A DNA stretch of 64,000 bases from the NCBI GenBank assembly GCA_026874595.1, contig CM049321.1, positions 19,868,979-19,932,978 on the forward strand. The letters run 5' to 3'. The translations under genes and the position numbers were made by a program. How positions within the stretch are numbered: the stretch's first letter is position 1; every line of letters begins with the position of its first letter. This DNA comes from Sipunculus nudus (taxonomy: Eukaryota; Annelida; Sipuncula; Golfingiida; Sipunculidae). Under the pieces are notes generated by a model. It worked only from the letters and a program-made list of their open reading frames with translations, made no database searches and had not been told where the DNA came from. Below, in pieces: positions 1 to 9,915 of the stretch.

Positions 1-77
1 ACAGTATCAAGTACTGGTATGCTTATTTAATTTTAAGACCAGCATGCCATATGGATAAATATAAATATCTATACATT

Positions 78-236
78 CTAGGAAATATAACCCAACCAAC
101 CTGTATCTTCATGCTCAAGGCTCTCTAATGCCAGGAAGGTCACTGAAGATGAGGCAGTTACCTTGACTCTTAACATTAGAGAGATGCAGAAAAACTCTGA
201 CGTCTGTATCACCTGGTTACCCTCGGCAACAGGCAT
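78..236 (-). CDS. Candidate first exon, unrecognised
   Basis: A minus-strand frame opens with ATG at 236 and stays open for 52 codons to a TAG at 78-80. A TATAAAA-like string lies about 45 bases upstream (271-285). An internal donor-like CAAG|GTAACT at 162/161 would make a 25-codon exon in phase 0. The patch is more GC-rich than its surroundings, but the plus strand is also open here. No protein family is recognised, so this could be chance or a conserved non-coding patch. Confidence 0.15.
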   Translation of the reverse strand: MPVAEGNQVIQTSEFFCISLMLRVKVTASSSVTFLALESLEHEDTGWLGYIS

Positions 237-1625
237 CTCTCCCCCACAGTGCAACAGAAGCTGTTATGTGGTGTTTTTTATACACTCGTCAAACTATTCC
301 AATAGTCACCTCCACAGCATTTTCAGCCTCAGGTGAAAAAGTCTGATCCTGCACAGCAGCTGGAAGCCCATGCTATAAGTCATAATAAATAAACAGAGCT
401 GCAGGCCTGCTGCTTGGCTGCTATATTGGAAATAATTTTTATTGGCATATCATGACCATGACCAGTGCTAGGGTTATTATCTATATGATCATATTAACAT
501 AAATTACACACAGGTTTGTACAAGCCAAATGTATATATACAGATTAGAAGGTACTGGGTAGAGAGCAAAATACCTCCCAAATTTTTAGATGGGGGGAAAA
601 ACCTTGAAAAAAAAATACTGCATCCTGTACTGGAATTTCAGCCCTAATGGTGGATTTTCATTAAATTCCCAATGAAGGTAGGTTAGTGTACTGGACTGCT
701 ATTCGTAGGATCAAGCAAACCCCTTCATCTAACAAAAAATTAATCTTTACACTTATTGCGGACATTCATGTATTTTTTGTAAACATGGGAGGCCTTCAGC
801 ATTAAAGCCTCCAGTTGCTGTCATTGTAACAACAAATATAAAAATATAATGAGAGCTGAATGCTCACTGCTGGCTGCTTGATATTTCTAAGTTATAGGTG
901 ACCTTTTTTTTATTCTAGATAAATATAAATAAGATCTCAGGAAAGATTATTATTCATTTTGGTTTTATTTCAGTCATATACTTTATTTTAAATTTTTACA
1001 AGGTTTGGTCCATGGCCTGCAGGTGGTGCCACCAGCTGAATAATGATGAAGGTTTCATGTCCTGGTAAAAAATACTGTTTCAAGCTTTCTGCTTGCTAGA
1101 AGTAAATCCATAATTTCAACATGTGAATTGTGACATTTGGGTTTTAGTGAGTAGGCAAAATATCAACCTAATGAGTCATTTCGAGAAAGGGGGAGAACAA
1201 GGCAAATTAGGGTATGGGGATGCAACAGGCAAGTAATGCACAGACATTGTCCAGGTAAAAATCTATCAGCAGAGAATTTCATGGCAAGAGAACTTATATA
1301 CATGTATCAGCAAAGTTAAAAGTGGGATAACACTTTATTTTGACCATACCCAATCCTCACATTGTAGTAAAATGATGTGGATAAGGATAATCCAGATCAT
1401 CATGAGGTCATAACCTGTAGCTGAGATATGTTAATGTAAATATCGGAGGATATACTGCATGTGCTTGCCTTTTTGTTTGTGAGGGTTTCAAATTCACAAT
1501 ATTTGTGAAATTCAAATTATCGCGAAAATAAAACCTTTATGCATAAGAGGTCCCATCTTTGAAGACATAGTATTTATCTTTGAAGGCAAAGTTGAAAAGT
1601 AAAAGGCTGACATTATGAATAATAA
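237..1625. other. AT-rich non-coding stretch
   Basis: No gene seen. It holds poly-A/T runs and a segment at 1005-1065 (TGGCCTGCAGGTGGTGCCA then CAGCTGAATAATGATGAAGG) that recurs in diverged form at 10,678-10,732 and 29,875-29,940. Near 1,483-1,540 there is a 'gtttcaaattcacaa...tcgcgaaaat' motif related to the one at 48,085-48,150. Confidence 0.5.
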
Positions 1626-2799
1626 GGGACCCATGGGTCACGGCGCTCAGCTGTTATATATAATAAAAAATATGATTTGGGAAAGAGGCACATGCTTGTT
1701 TTGTGTGGTAATAAATATAAGCTTTATTATGAGTTGTTGGTGTTTAGCTTATGTATGATTTTGATAGTATCTTTGGAGACAGGGAAGAGGATTGATTTCA
1801 TTTATTTTATTAACAAATGGAGTGCTATTGTCACACAGATTTTGACTTGGCCATATAACTTATAAGCAGCACATATTATAAAAGTTTAACTATTTATTAA
1901 AATTTAATAACAAATATTGTGCCAATATAATTTTTATTAAAAAAAAAATAATAAGAAAATCATATGATTTTTTAAAATAAAATATAACTGAAATGATTAT
2001 TGAAATAATATTATAGAATATATTCATGAATGCATTCATGAATACATTTTGAAAGTATCTGCACTGGTATTCAAATACTTTCATTTTTACCTGAATTCCC
2101 ATTCTTATGCAATAAAATTTTTTAATGCAGTACATATTCATATTCGTATTCAAACACATTTGCAAAGCATTCACACCATGTCTAGTATTTATTCAGTTTT
2201 AGCCAAACAAAGATTTTGAGAATCCAGAATATACAAAATTCACAAATTTAAATAATGATCATAAGTACCTGGTTTTATGGCTTTTATTTATATTAAAAAA
2301 AAAAATGTAATATATTCACTCTGGACTACTTTCACATCAATCTACACACTAGACACAGTAGGAATCTAGATTAATATTATCAACTGCATCTTTGTCTATC
2401 ATTAATTTCCTTCATATGATTCCTAATGATTAGTAATGAATAATATGATTTAATTTTATCATTAAAATTTCACTGAAAAATACCATAGGTGACTGCATGG
2501 TGTTATTTGGAATAACATTGACATTGACATTCTATCCATCCATACAAAATTCTTACATCATCAGTAACTGCAAGTTAATTTTCTGTTACTCATCAACTAA
2601 CAAATTCCTTTTCTATTAATTTTTCTTTAATTTGTTATAAAAAAAAATACAAAATTATTAATTTATTGTTTATTGTTATGTTGTTTATCAAAACACCTAC
2701 TAGATGAGTTGGGTTGGACACCTGGATCAACTGTGGCTGGGCATTAGCTGCCTGGCTGCCCCAGTGTATGCTTCGCTCAAGCATGCATAATCTGATGAA

Positions 2800-2814
2800 A
2801 GGTCAACAAGGTCA
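2800..2814 (+). promoter_or_regulatory. AGGTCA direct repeat, spacing 3 (DR3)
   Basis: Two perfect AGGTCA half-sites separated by ACA lie in a GC-richer patch (about 2,700-2,880). DR3 is a known nuclear-receptor dimer arrangement. There is no other evidence of function, and chance occurrence is possible. Confidence 0.2.
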
Positions 2815-2974
2815 ACATACAGGTGACTGAAGAGGGGCTGGATTAAGCCTGGGTCTGACATGGTCTCATATAAACATTAATAAAAGCTACAATATATGGC
2901 CAATTTCTTTTAGCTTTCTAAACTATGAAGATGAAATCCTTATGTGTGCAAGATATGAAAATTATATCAACAGT

Positions 2975-3470
2975 GCTCTCAGGAAACAAACGTGCCATGG
3001 TCAAAGTTGGGCAAAATTTAAGGTACTAATTTTATATTTATACAAATAACTTATAACATTTGAAAAATTCAGAACTAATTTTTGGTATTCAATTGAATCT
3101 TGATTAAATAATGTTACATCCCTGACAAAAAATCTCTAGCTTCAGCAATCCTCTTGTTAAGGGAGCAAATATATTTCTTGATTTTTTTAAAAAGTGCATT
3201 ATGTTTGGGCCCATAACTTAAAATAATTACGCAATACTGACATCATTTCTTGCATGTGCATAGCGAATGTATAGAAAAATATGTATATTATATATGATCA
3301 AAGTCAGATCAGTGGTTTTGATATTAGGCAGTCTTACAGTGTAACAATGGGTTTTTAATGGAAAAATGAAGTTTTTCATTAATATTTCGAAGGAATTAAG
3401 TCCTAGTGATAAAATTCTTGGCATGGTAAGGGATTTTGGAGACATCTAACTGTATGCTAAATTTAAGGAA
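2975..3470 (+). repeat. Core repeat unit, first copy
   Basis: This block runs from an 'aaacgtgccatggtcaaag' start through 'tttgggcccataactt' to 'gggattttggagacatctaac'. It is a diverged copy of 3,660-3,923 joined to 7,995-8,260, and of 33,424-33,920. It lacks the terminal hairpin, as expected for an internal unit. Confidence 0.75.
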
Positions 3471-4791
3471 CTTAGAGCTGAAGCTGGGGAGCTGAGCTCT
3501 AGCAAACAGCATAACGCTAGCTTGATGTAAACTTGATGTGCCATGTTGCTTGAAAACTTGAATAAAATCTACAGTTTTTGATCAACTGGTTTCAAATTTT
3601 TGGTGTTAACAGACAAAATGCTAACAAAAACATGCTGTGAAAAATTAAATCCATAACACTTACAGGAAAAAAACGTGCCATGGTCAAACTTGGGCAAAAT
3701 TTAAGGTACCAATTTTATATTTTTGCCCAGATTTAAAAAAAATTAACAGATTTGGATCTAATTTTTGGTATACAATTAAATTTTGATCAATTAAAGTTGT
3801 ATTACTGAAAAAAAGTCCCTACCTTAAGTGACCAAATATCTTTCCTGATTTTTTTACAAAGTCCATTATGTTTGGGCCCATAACTTTTTTAAATTAAATA
3901 ATACTGACTTAATTTCTGGCATGCAGGGTTGGCAAGTTTTAGGCAGGAAGGTTTAACCATAGGTTATAACCTGGTTAAAACTGCCCCGCCTAAAACAGGT
4001 TTTAGGCAGTTTTAAGGCATCAAAAGTGCCTAAAACCTACATTTGTTTTAATTTTTGACTTAAAGATTTATAAAACTGCCAATCTGGCTAGGGGGATGCA
4101 GCCATGAGGCTAATTTGCAGGGCTTCTGGAAGGTTTCAGGTACCAGTATTAGCAATGCATGATTCCCTGTTGGTTGTCATTTTAGTCTTCAAAGAGCCTC
4201 TGTAGGTTTCTTGGGCATAAGACCATGTTTGTGTGGTACATAGTTTCATTGGCCAAGGTAATTTCATTATCAGGACCCTTTGGGTTGCCTGCTACCTGGA
4301 ATGATGTAATACAGCCTCCAGTATGCCTCTAGTAAGGCAGGGTATCAGAGGGGGAGGACATGCTTGATTAGACCAGTTAATTACTGTTTATCAGGGTGAT
4401 GGGGTTAAAAGGCCCAATGGTCATAAATCCTACTGCTGTGTCCCAGTAGAAGTTCATGTGAACTTCTATACATGACTAGGATGATTCAATCAAAGCCCTT
4501 GCCCTGAAAACTGTTCTTGAGTCAACTTCTACTGGGTGATGCAGTCATGGCCCCGGACCATGACATGTAGGTTTTGCAGGCTCTTTAGATCAAACACGTG
4601 GCCCAAAAGTGATTGGTTTATAACATATTCACTGCAATATATTTTCGCATTTTTCAGTTTTATAACAATTATAGTGCTCATAATACAGTTAACAGAGCAT
4701 TTCCATCAATATATAGACAATAAGTATGTGCACAAAATTTTAAAGGCAGGCCTTCCTGCGACCCCAAGGTCGCACGAAGAGGGCCCCTTCC

Positions 4792-4847
4792 TGCGACTCC
4801 CCTCATGTGACCTGATATGCGTGAGTGCACATGCACCGGGTCGCAGG
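4792..4847 (+). repeat. 56-bp subterminal repeat, left copy
   Basis: This unit starts TGCGACTCCCCTCATGTGAC, includes CACATGCACCGGGTCG, and recurs in the same orientation at 7071-7122 with few differences. Its own edges are an inverted pair, CCTGCGAC (4790-4797) and GTCGCAGG (4840-4847). GGTCGCACGAAG (4769-4780) is also inverted against CTTCGTGCGACC (4860-4871). Confidence 0.85.
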
Positions 4848-5254
4848 AGTCAACGCTGACTTCGTGCGACCCCCTGTCAAGACAGCTGACGGTCGCACGA
4901 TGTAATTAAGGGGCTTATATGATGTCGGGTGTTTGACAATTAATCACCCTCACTTCTATATACCTACTATGTGGAAAATGTAAAGAAGATGAACCCAAGG
5001 TCATAAACGTTTTATGATGAGTTTTTAATTCTCAATGAATAATAACAAAACTTATATTTTTGTAAGTTCATTTAATGATTCCAACAAAATCTCAAAGCAT
5101 TTTATCAAAGATTTTATTTTGCAAAACTGAAGTTCGGATATATACACAATATATATACAACATCACAACGTCTTCAACTGCAAAGATTTTATTTATAAAA
5201 CTGAAGTTTGGATATATACACAATAAATATACAACATCACAACGTCGCAACATA

Positions 5255-5437
5255 TTAAATTTGAGGAATTTTACATTTATAACTACAATAATAAGATAGA
5301 TCCGGATTTTCAAAATATTTTAAGTCAATATTTTTACAACTTTGATGGAACCACTCTAAACACCCATCACACTGAACCATATCACCACAAGGGAAACCAT
5401 AATAACTTTTTCCATATACAACTGTCAACAAATACAA
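5255..5437 (-). pseudogene. PHD-finger fragment of transposon protein
   Basis: This is the C-terminal module of the inner transposon's protein. The 60-residue frame contains GDMVQCDGCLEWFHQSCK, followed by YYCSYKCK. It fits the central CxxC, WFH and final CxxC part of a PHD zinc finger. The first cysteine pair (FCIC) is encoded just upstream in another frame, so a frameshift has split the finger. It follows the C48 peptidase frame on the same strand after 86 bases. PHD fingers usually bind histone H3 tails; in a transposon this may bias target choice, which is inference. The frame ends in a stop after IPQI. Confidence 0.75.
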
Positions 5438-5523
5438 AAAACTTCTAAATTATCAAATCTTTCTGTTGACTTTTTAACAATATTAACTTTACTTTCGGGA
5501 AATTCACTGAGATGACCTTTTTC

Positions 5524-6441
5524 TTAACAGATACTTAAATGAGGGCGTAATAAATTTTGGTCAAATTTAGAATCAGTTGGATCTTTTCCATGTGCTAGGG
5601 AAGTAGCAAATGCAACAGCGAAAAGGCCACAATCGCTACTGCCTTCTTGAATTTGAACAGAATGTGACTTAATATGTATATTTGGCGATTCCGATTTGAT
5701 TATTGCGCAGATTTGTTCAAGAGTGTCTTCTGGAATAGGTTGGTCAATTGAGTTATACAATGAAACATGGTTTGGGGGATTATTTACAGTGGAAACAGTT
5801 ACCCAATGTTTATACCTGCCGCAGTGCATTATCTGAATCATGTTTTTACTTACATTTTTTAATGTTCTGTTTTGTGCCAAAAGAGGATCTTGCAAACCGT
5901 TTATATTAGGAAATTGTTTCTTCAAGATTAATTGGGCAGCGTTAATATGCTTATCAGTTAACCAGTTACCATGACCTAAAAGTATATCCTTATCTGCATA
6001 AGTTAATTTGGGTGATGAAAGCCATAAATTTGAATTAAGTTTTCTTTTTTTCTGAGGGTTACAGTTAGTTTTTACTTCCTTTTTCGTTTTTACCTGAAAA
6101 AACTGTGAAAGATTTTTTGTACCTTTTGGGCGGCCCCTACGTCGTTTTATATTGGTTAAAGTTAGCTTGTTGCCAAGATCATCTGTGCATATATTTTGTT
6201 CAATTCCATCACACGTCACTCTAATATTAGTTACTTTTGGGATTTCCGACTCTACATATTCATTGTTTAATGCCAAATCTGGTAGTTCATCAAATGAGGG
6301 GGGTTCTGATATGGAATTAGGCCTAATATGATCGGATTGTGGGCTTTTACATTTATCAGTATTCTTTTCATTTTCTAATTTGTTATCTGAACTCTCTAAG
6401 TTTAAATGCACTTCTTTATTTAAAAGCCATTCCCTTAACAA
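5524..6441 (-). pseudogene. AT-hook plus Ulp1/C48-type cysteine peptidase, transposon-encoded
   Basis: The frame is 305 residues, but the first ATG is arbitrary: the reading frame stays open upstream (EEFDSKIKILEIL) into the SWIM frame, across a one-base shift near 6,480. An AT-hook (RRRGRPKGTK) lies at about residues 100-109, giving minor-groove DNA binding. A C48-like domain spans about 155-300: GNWLTDKHINAAQ at the start, the His in KHWVTVS (212), an Asn/Asp position in SLYNSID, and the nucleophile in SSDCGLFAVAFA (Cys271) with an upstream Gln. The catalytic residues look intact. Family members are desumoylating-type proteases; when coupled to SWIM transposases their role is not well defined. 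The frame ends at a TAA after HLSIC, and the PHD module continues in another frame. Confidence 0.85.
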
Positions 6442-6917
6442 AATTTCTAAAATTTTAATTTTGGAATCGAATTCTTCCTCACCACATGTGGAGAGAAATG
6501 ATATGCCAAATCTTTTGTAGTTTTGGAAGCTTTTACATATTTTTCATTCTGGGATAAAATTTTCTTTTTTAGTCTTTTATTTTTCTCTGTGGGTAATACC
6601 TGCCGAACAAATACGGGGACATCTTCTTCAGTAAAATTTTCATTAATATTGTCTTTTTTCCATCGAAAAGGAATTAAATCTGGACTAAAGTGGGGCATTT
6701 CATTTTCTTTTCGTACTTTAAAAATGTGCCTACATGGTAATTTGTATTGGTACCAAAACCTACAATTACACTGAGTTGCGTCTAAATCTACCTGGTACGT
6801 GACTTCATTATTAGCTACAAATTTAAAGCTATTTTCTGTTTTATTAATCAACCCTGTAATTTTATTGGACTTTTCAATTTCTGGATTAATAAGCAATCGT
6901 ATTAAAATGGACTTTTC

Positions 6918-6950
6918 TTCTCTTTCTCTCTCTCTCCTTTTATCTCTCGT

Positions 6951-6981
<31 letters not shown>

Positions 6982-7065
6982 GATCTTTTTGTAATAGACA
7001 TTCTCTCTCTCTCTTTCTCTCTCTCCTTTTCTTTCTCTCTGATCTTCTTTCTCTCTCTCTCCCTC
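6918..7065. repeat. (CT)n/(GA)n microsatellite within transposon remnant
   Basis: A polypyrimidine tract on the plus strand, largely tctctctc with interruptions. It lies at the point where the transposase catalytic region should be, so it probably marks the deletion scar. Confidence 0.9.
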
Positions 7066-7070
7066 ATTGC

Positions 7071-7122
7071 TGCGACCCCCATCACGTGACCTGATATGCG
7101 TGAATGCACATGCACCGGGTCG
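7071..7122 (+). repeat. Subterminal repeat, right copy
   Basis: This begins TGCGACCCCCATCACGTGAC and includes CACATGCACCGGGTCG. It is a same-orientation copy of 4792-4844. Direct copies near both ends of an element whose extreme ends are inverted are unusual. Confidence 0.85.
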
Positions 7123-7994
7123 TAATAAGGCACGCCAATAATCCAAGCAGGAAAATTCAGTAAATATTTTATATGTTACACCATAACGTTCGGTAAACAT
7201 ATTCTATGTTACACATAGGGTCGCACGAAGCACGCCGAATTTTAAAATATGACAAGGGATGACCTAGCTGAGGGAATAAACAACTAGTGGAAATTCTTGT
7301 TCACTATCAGATAATGAAAACGATATTATCATATTTTTAGTTTATGGCTAGCAGTAAAGATCTGTAATAATTTATAGAATCAATCCTTTGCTTTTTGCTA
7401 TATGAAGATACAGGCATACAAAGCATACATGATATGTTAGTGAGACTTCTCTACATAATATATATGACTTTTCATCAGTATAAATGGAAACAACTTTTTA
7501 AATTCAGGAAAACTTGATTGCATAAAATTTAATCCCTTGTGATCAAAAAGCCAATCAAAGTATCTGGTTATAAGCTAACAGTATGAGCATTCTTTTATAA
7601 ATTGGCAGTCATGGCATACAAAAATAGGAGACCTGAGAACATAATTTGGAGATACATGCTAAACAGTCAGAAAACTGTGTTCATATGGAAAACCTGAAGT
7701 AGTGTTGTATTAATTTGTTTCTTTTTTTTTTGGTATCATGGTTTAATTTGTTCAGTTTGAATAAAGTGTTCCTCACTTTTTAATTTGTTGAGCATATTTC
7801 TTTAATGAATTTAGCTGTGTAACAATAAAACATAGTTAAATTGCAAGTCATGGGTGAAGGTAAATAAGGTTTTAGGCAGTTAAAGGCAGTTTTAGGCAGG
7901 TTATAACCTATTTTAAGCAGTTAAAGGCAGGTTTTAGGCTCTGCCCTGCCAAAAACAGGTTTTGGGCAGCCTAAAACCCAACCCTGCTGGCATG

Positions 7995-8318
7995 TACATA
8001 GGAACTATATAGAGGAATATTTATGGTACATATGAAGAAAACCAGATGAGTGGTTTTGATATCAGGCAGTCCTGAAGTTTGAAAATAGATTTCTAATAAA
8101 AAATTGAGGTTTTTCCTTAATATCTCGAAGGAACAAAGTCCTATTGACCCAATTTTCGGCATGGTAGGAGATTTTTGGGACATCTAACTGTATGGCAAAT
8201 TTCAGAATAGTAGGTCCAATGGTGTCGAAATGTGCCAGTCTTACTGACGGACATCCGGACGGTCGGACGGACAATGGACCATGACTATAGCTCAGATGAC
8301 TTATAGTCAGCTGAGCTA
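7995..8318 (+). repeat. Distal part of core unit plus 3' hairpin (copy 1)
   Basis: Continues the unit broken at 3,923. It is highly similar to 33,703-34,031, including 'atttttgggacatctaac', the GGAC-rich tract and the 14-bp-arm hairpin at 8288-8318 followed by AAAAA. Confidence 0.85.
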
Positions 8319-8320
8319 AA

Positions 8321-8638
8321 AATTGATCATCTATGTTTAAAGATCGATATCTCTCCTATTGTCTTTCCATTTTCCAATATTTTTCATAGATTAATAAGAT
8401 TTTGTGCACACAATATTTGGTATAATTATTTCACATATTAATAGTTACACTCTTGGTATAGGTCTGTAGTATTATGAAAGATTGAATATAAAATTTTAAC
8501 CCAGCAAATATGAAGGCCACCACAGTATTACCGTTGAAGGTCTGGCAGTGATTATACCAGCCACCTTCAGATTAAAAGTCTTAATTTTATTTAACAACTG
8601 GACCATATATATCCTACTAATTTAATACAGAGGTGGAT

Positions 8639-8684
<46 letters not shown>

Positions 8685-9827
8685 TCAAAGACAGCGTTTA
8701 TAGACATTATCATCTGGTAACTTCATCCTTGTACAGACAACATCAGAAGCTCAGTCTGGGCATCCAAATGTTAAAACCATGTCCAACCACATTAAAGAAT
8801 TTACAACCACATTAAAGAGGGCAGGCCTGTTTGAACCCTGCATTTTTTAGATATTGAAAACAATACACCACTTTACCACAAATCTAATCCTCATATATAT
8901 GTGACGGCCTTCTTTACATATGATGACAGAAACATATGGCCACCAGATAAACCATTTACTGAAAACCAAAGCTGGTAGCATCAGCTTTTTGGATGATTAC
9001 AAACACAGCAAAATAAAATCCCAACACTATTAATATTCAATATCATCCACAAAAAGGCTCACGAAGTAGCTTCCCACAACAACTAAGTTTGAAAACCCCA
9101 AAACCAAGGCAAATAATGGTGTTGGTATCAGTTGTCTATTTTGTGTACATCTCTGTATTCTTAATTATGCCCCATGTGTGTGGGGGGGGGGGGGGGGAGG
9201 AGGGGGAGACGGAGTTGTTCAAATGTGCAATGTGTGTCAGTTTTTTTTAAATACAACTAATGCAACATTTGTTTAATCAATTAATTATTGTGCATACTAC
9301 TATTATTATTGCAATTTGTCTGTATAATTTTTCAATTATTGGAATAAATGCAGATTCCATAACACTACAATATTCATCATCATGTTATGTAGATAATATA
9401 TAAATAACAATGTATATATAATATATAAATAACAATATATAGGACAAGATACTTGTTACACAGCAAATAATTTATGAATTCTACTGAAAGCATAAATGTT
9501 TCTGCGGCTGCAATATACAGCCTATTTACACAGATGAAACCTGATTCATTGTCATGTAATAAACAGTAATACTTTTTTTTATGAATACAACGTGTGAGCA
9601 GTGAAAGTTTGAGCAGATTTTCAAGGAAACAGATCCACAATGAAAAGATGCGACAAATTTCTTAAAGAAACTCATCTTACATTTGTAAACAAATTTCCAA
9701 CCCTGAAGTCTTTTTTTTTTGGTTTTGCTGAGAAAAAGATTTAGAGAAACTTTATAAATCTTTTCCCTTTTTCTGTTATCCAATATCCCTTGCTTGACAG
9801 TTACAAATGGTACAAATAAATATAAAC
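8321..9827. other. Non-coding stretch with simple repeats
   Basis: No gene seen. It contains a (TA)n run at 8637-8681, a short 'aaccacattaaaga' duplication near 8,790-8,820, and G16 at 9182-9197 followed by G/A-rich DNA. Confidence 0.5.
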
Positions 9828-9915
9828 CCAGGCAGATGTTGATCATAATGTTCAGGGTCACTTTGGAGGTCACCCGGGTTGTCAGGAATGTCCACAGATA
9901 TGACATGAAGGTCAT
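9828..9915 (-). CDS. Candidate internal exon, unrecognised
   Basis: Minus-strand segment after an acceptor-like catcctatattcttag|AT. It is 88 bases, with frame AT-GAC-CTT... reading DDLHVISVDIPDNPGDLQS, then DPEHYDQHLPG. It ends before a weak donor, GTTTAT. The frame stays open upstream (FLHGFVHPIF), so the true start may lie farther out. Another frame, starting at ATG 9915, is open through the same bases. No family is recognised. Composition is exon-like, but the call rests on frame plus splice-like sites only. Confidence 0.25.

Larger units (their letters stand above)
6447..7133 (-). pseudogene. SWIM zinc-finger fragment of transposase, N-terminus lost
   Basis: The 228-residue frame carries a clear SWIM motif, QCNCRFWYQYKLPCRHI (CxC...CxH, residues about 122-136), after VTYQVDLDAT. 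SWIM fingers follow the DDE catalytic core in MULE- and KDZ-type transposases. Here, upstream of SWIM, residues 24-74 are read from a GA microsatellite (RERERE runs). The first about 23 residues are read from the subterminal repeat at 7071-7122, so they are not genuine protein. The DDE core is therefore absent. The frame ends at a TAA near 6447; a one-base shift would carry it into the AT-hook/C48 frame. It is best called a remnant. Confidence 0.85.
4745..7237 (-). mobile_element. MULE- or KDZ-like transposon (SWIM/Ulp1/PHD), decayed
   Basis: The element lies inside the hAT. It is flanked by AATTTTAAA at 4736-4744 and 7238-7246 (9 bp; 8 bp if the last base belongs to the element). Its ends are imperfect inverted repeats ending in CTTCCTGCGACCC on the left and, reverse-complemented, CTTCGTGCGACCC on the right. 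GGTCGCACGA recurs at both ends (4769, 4891, 7219). The minus-strand coding part has SWIM, AT-hook, C48 and PHD modules, a set known from MULE-like and KDZ (Zisupton-type) transposons. The catalytic DDE domain, expected upstream of SWIM, is missing: a GA microsatellite lies there instead. A 9-bp duplication favours MULE and 8 bp would favour KDZ. It is internally deleted and frameshifted, so inactive on its own. Confidence 0.75.
3924..7986. mobile_element. hAT-type transposon with exact 8-bp target duplication
   Basis: The terminal inverted repeat is CAGGGTTGG at 3924 and CCAACCCTG ending at 7986. The flanking 8-bp duplication CTGGCATG is at 3916-3923 and 7987-7994. Removing 3924-7994 restores the host repeat as it appears, uninterrupted, near 33.70 kb (same 'tttctggcatgtacatagga' string). 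Both ends hold many subterminal copies of 'gttttaggcag'. An 8-bp duplication with CAG-type ends and subterminal repeats is typical of hAT elements. No hAT transposase is seen in its own DNA (3924-4735, 7247-7986), so it is probably non-autonomous. It is enlarged by a 2.5-kb insertion. Confidence 0.9.
1626..8320 (+). mobile_element. Pearl/HINE-like element, copy 1, interrupted by nested insertions
   Basis: The 5' end carries the perfect palindrome GACCCATGGGTC (1628-1639) followed by GCTCAGCTG. The 3' end is a hairpin with arms TAGCTCAGATGACT and AGTCAGCTGAGCTA around a 3-base loop (8288-8318), so the ends share an inverted GCTCAGCTGA(C). Two related core units begin near 2,975 and 3,660 (both with 'acgtgccatggtcaaa'); the second continues after the insertion at 7,995. 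A GGAC-rich microsatellite (8246-8279) precedes the hairpin. Joining this 5' end to this 3' end is inference; the 3' half (3,660-8,320) is firmer than the AT-rich interval 1,655-2,970. Confidence 0.55.

Noticed and set aside
2700-2880. 45-codon minus-strand frame (MSDPGLIQPLFSHLYVDL...)
   Set aside because: Plausible composition but no splice or promoter support; an opposing frame is also open.
6799-7089. 96-codon plus-strand open frame rich in Leu/Ser
   Set aside because: It is the antisense shadow of the SWIM frame and the GA microsatellite.
6940-7200. 86-codon minus-strand frame of RERE repeats
   Set aside because: It reads the GA microsatellite and subterminal repeat in another frame; no domain.
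8288-8318. Helitron 3' end (hairpin plus CTRR)
   Set aside because: CTAA overlaps the stem rather than following it by about 10 bases, so a canonical Helitron end is not claimed; HINE/pearl-like is preferred.
9526-9915. 129-codon minus-strand frame
   Set aside because: Long, but its distal part is Lys/Phe/Cys-rich AT-driven noise; only the first ~90 bases look exon-like, and in another frame.
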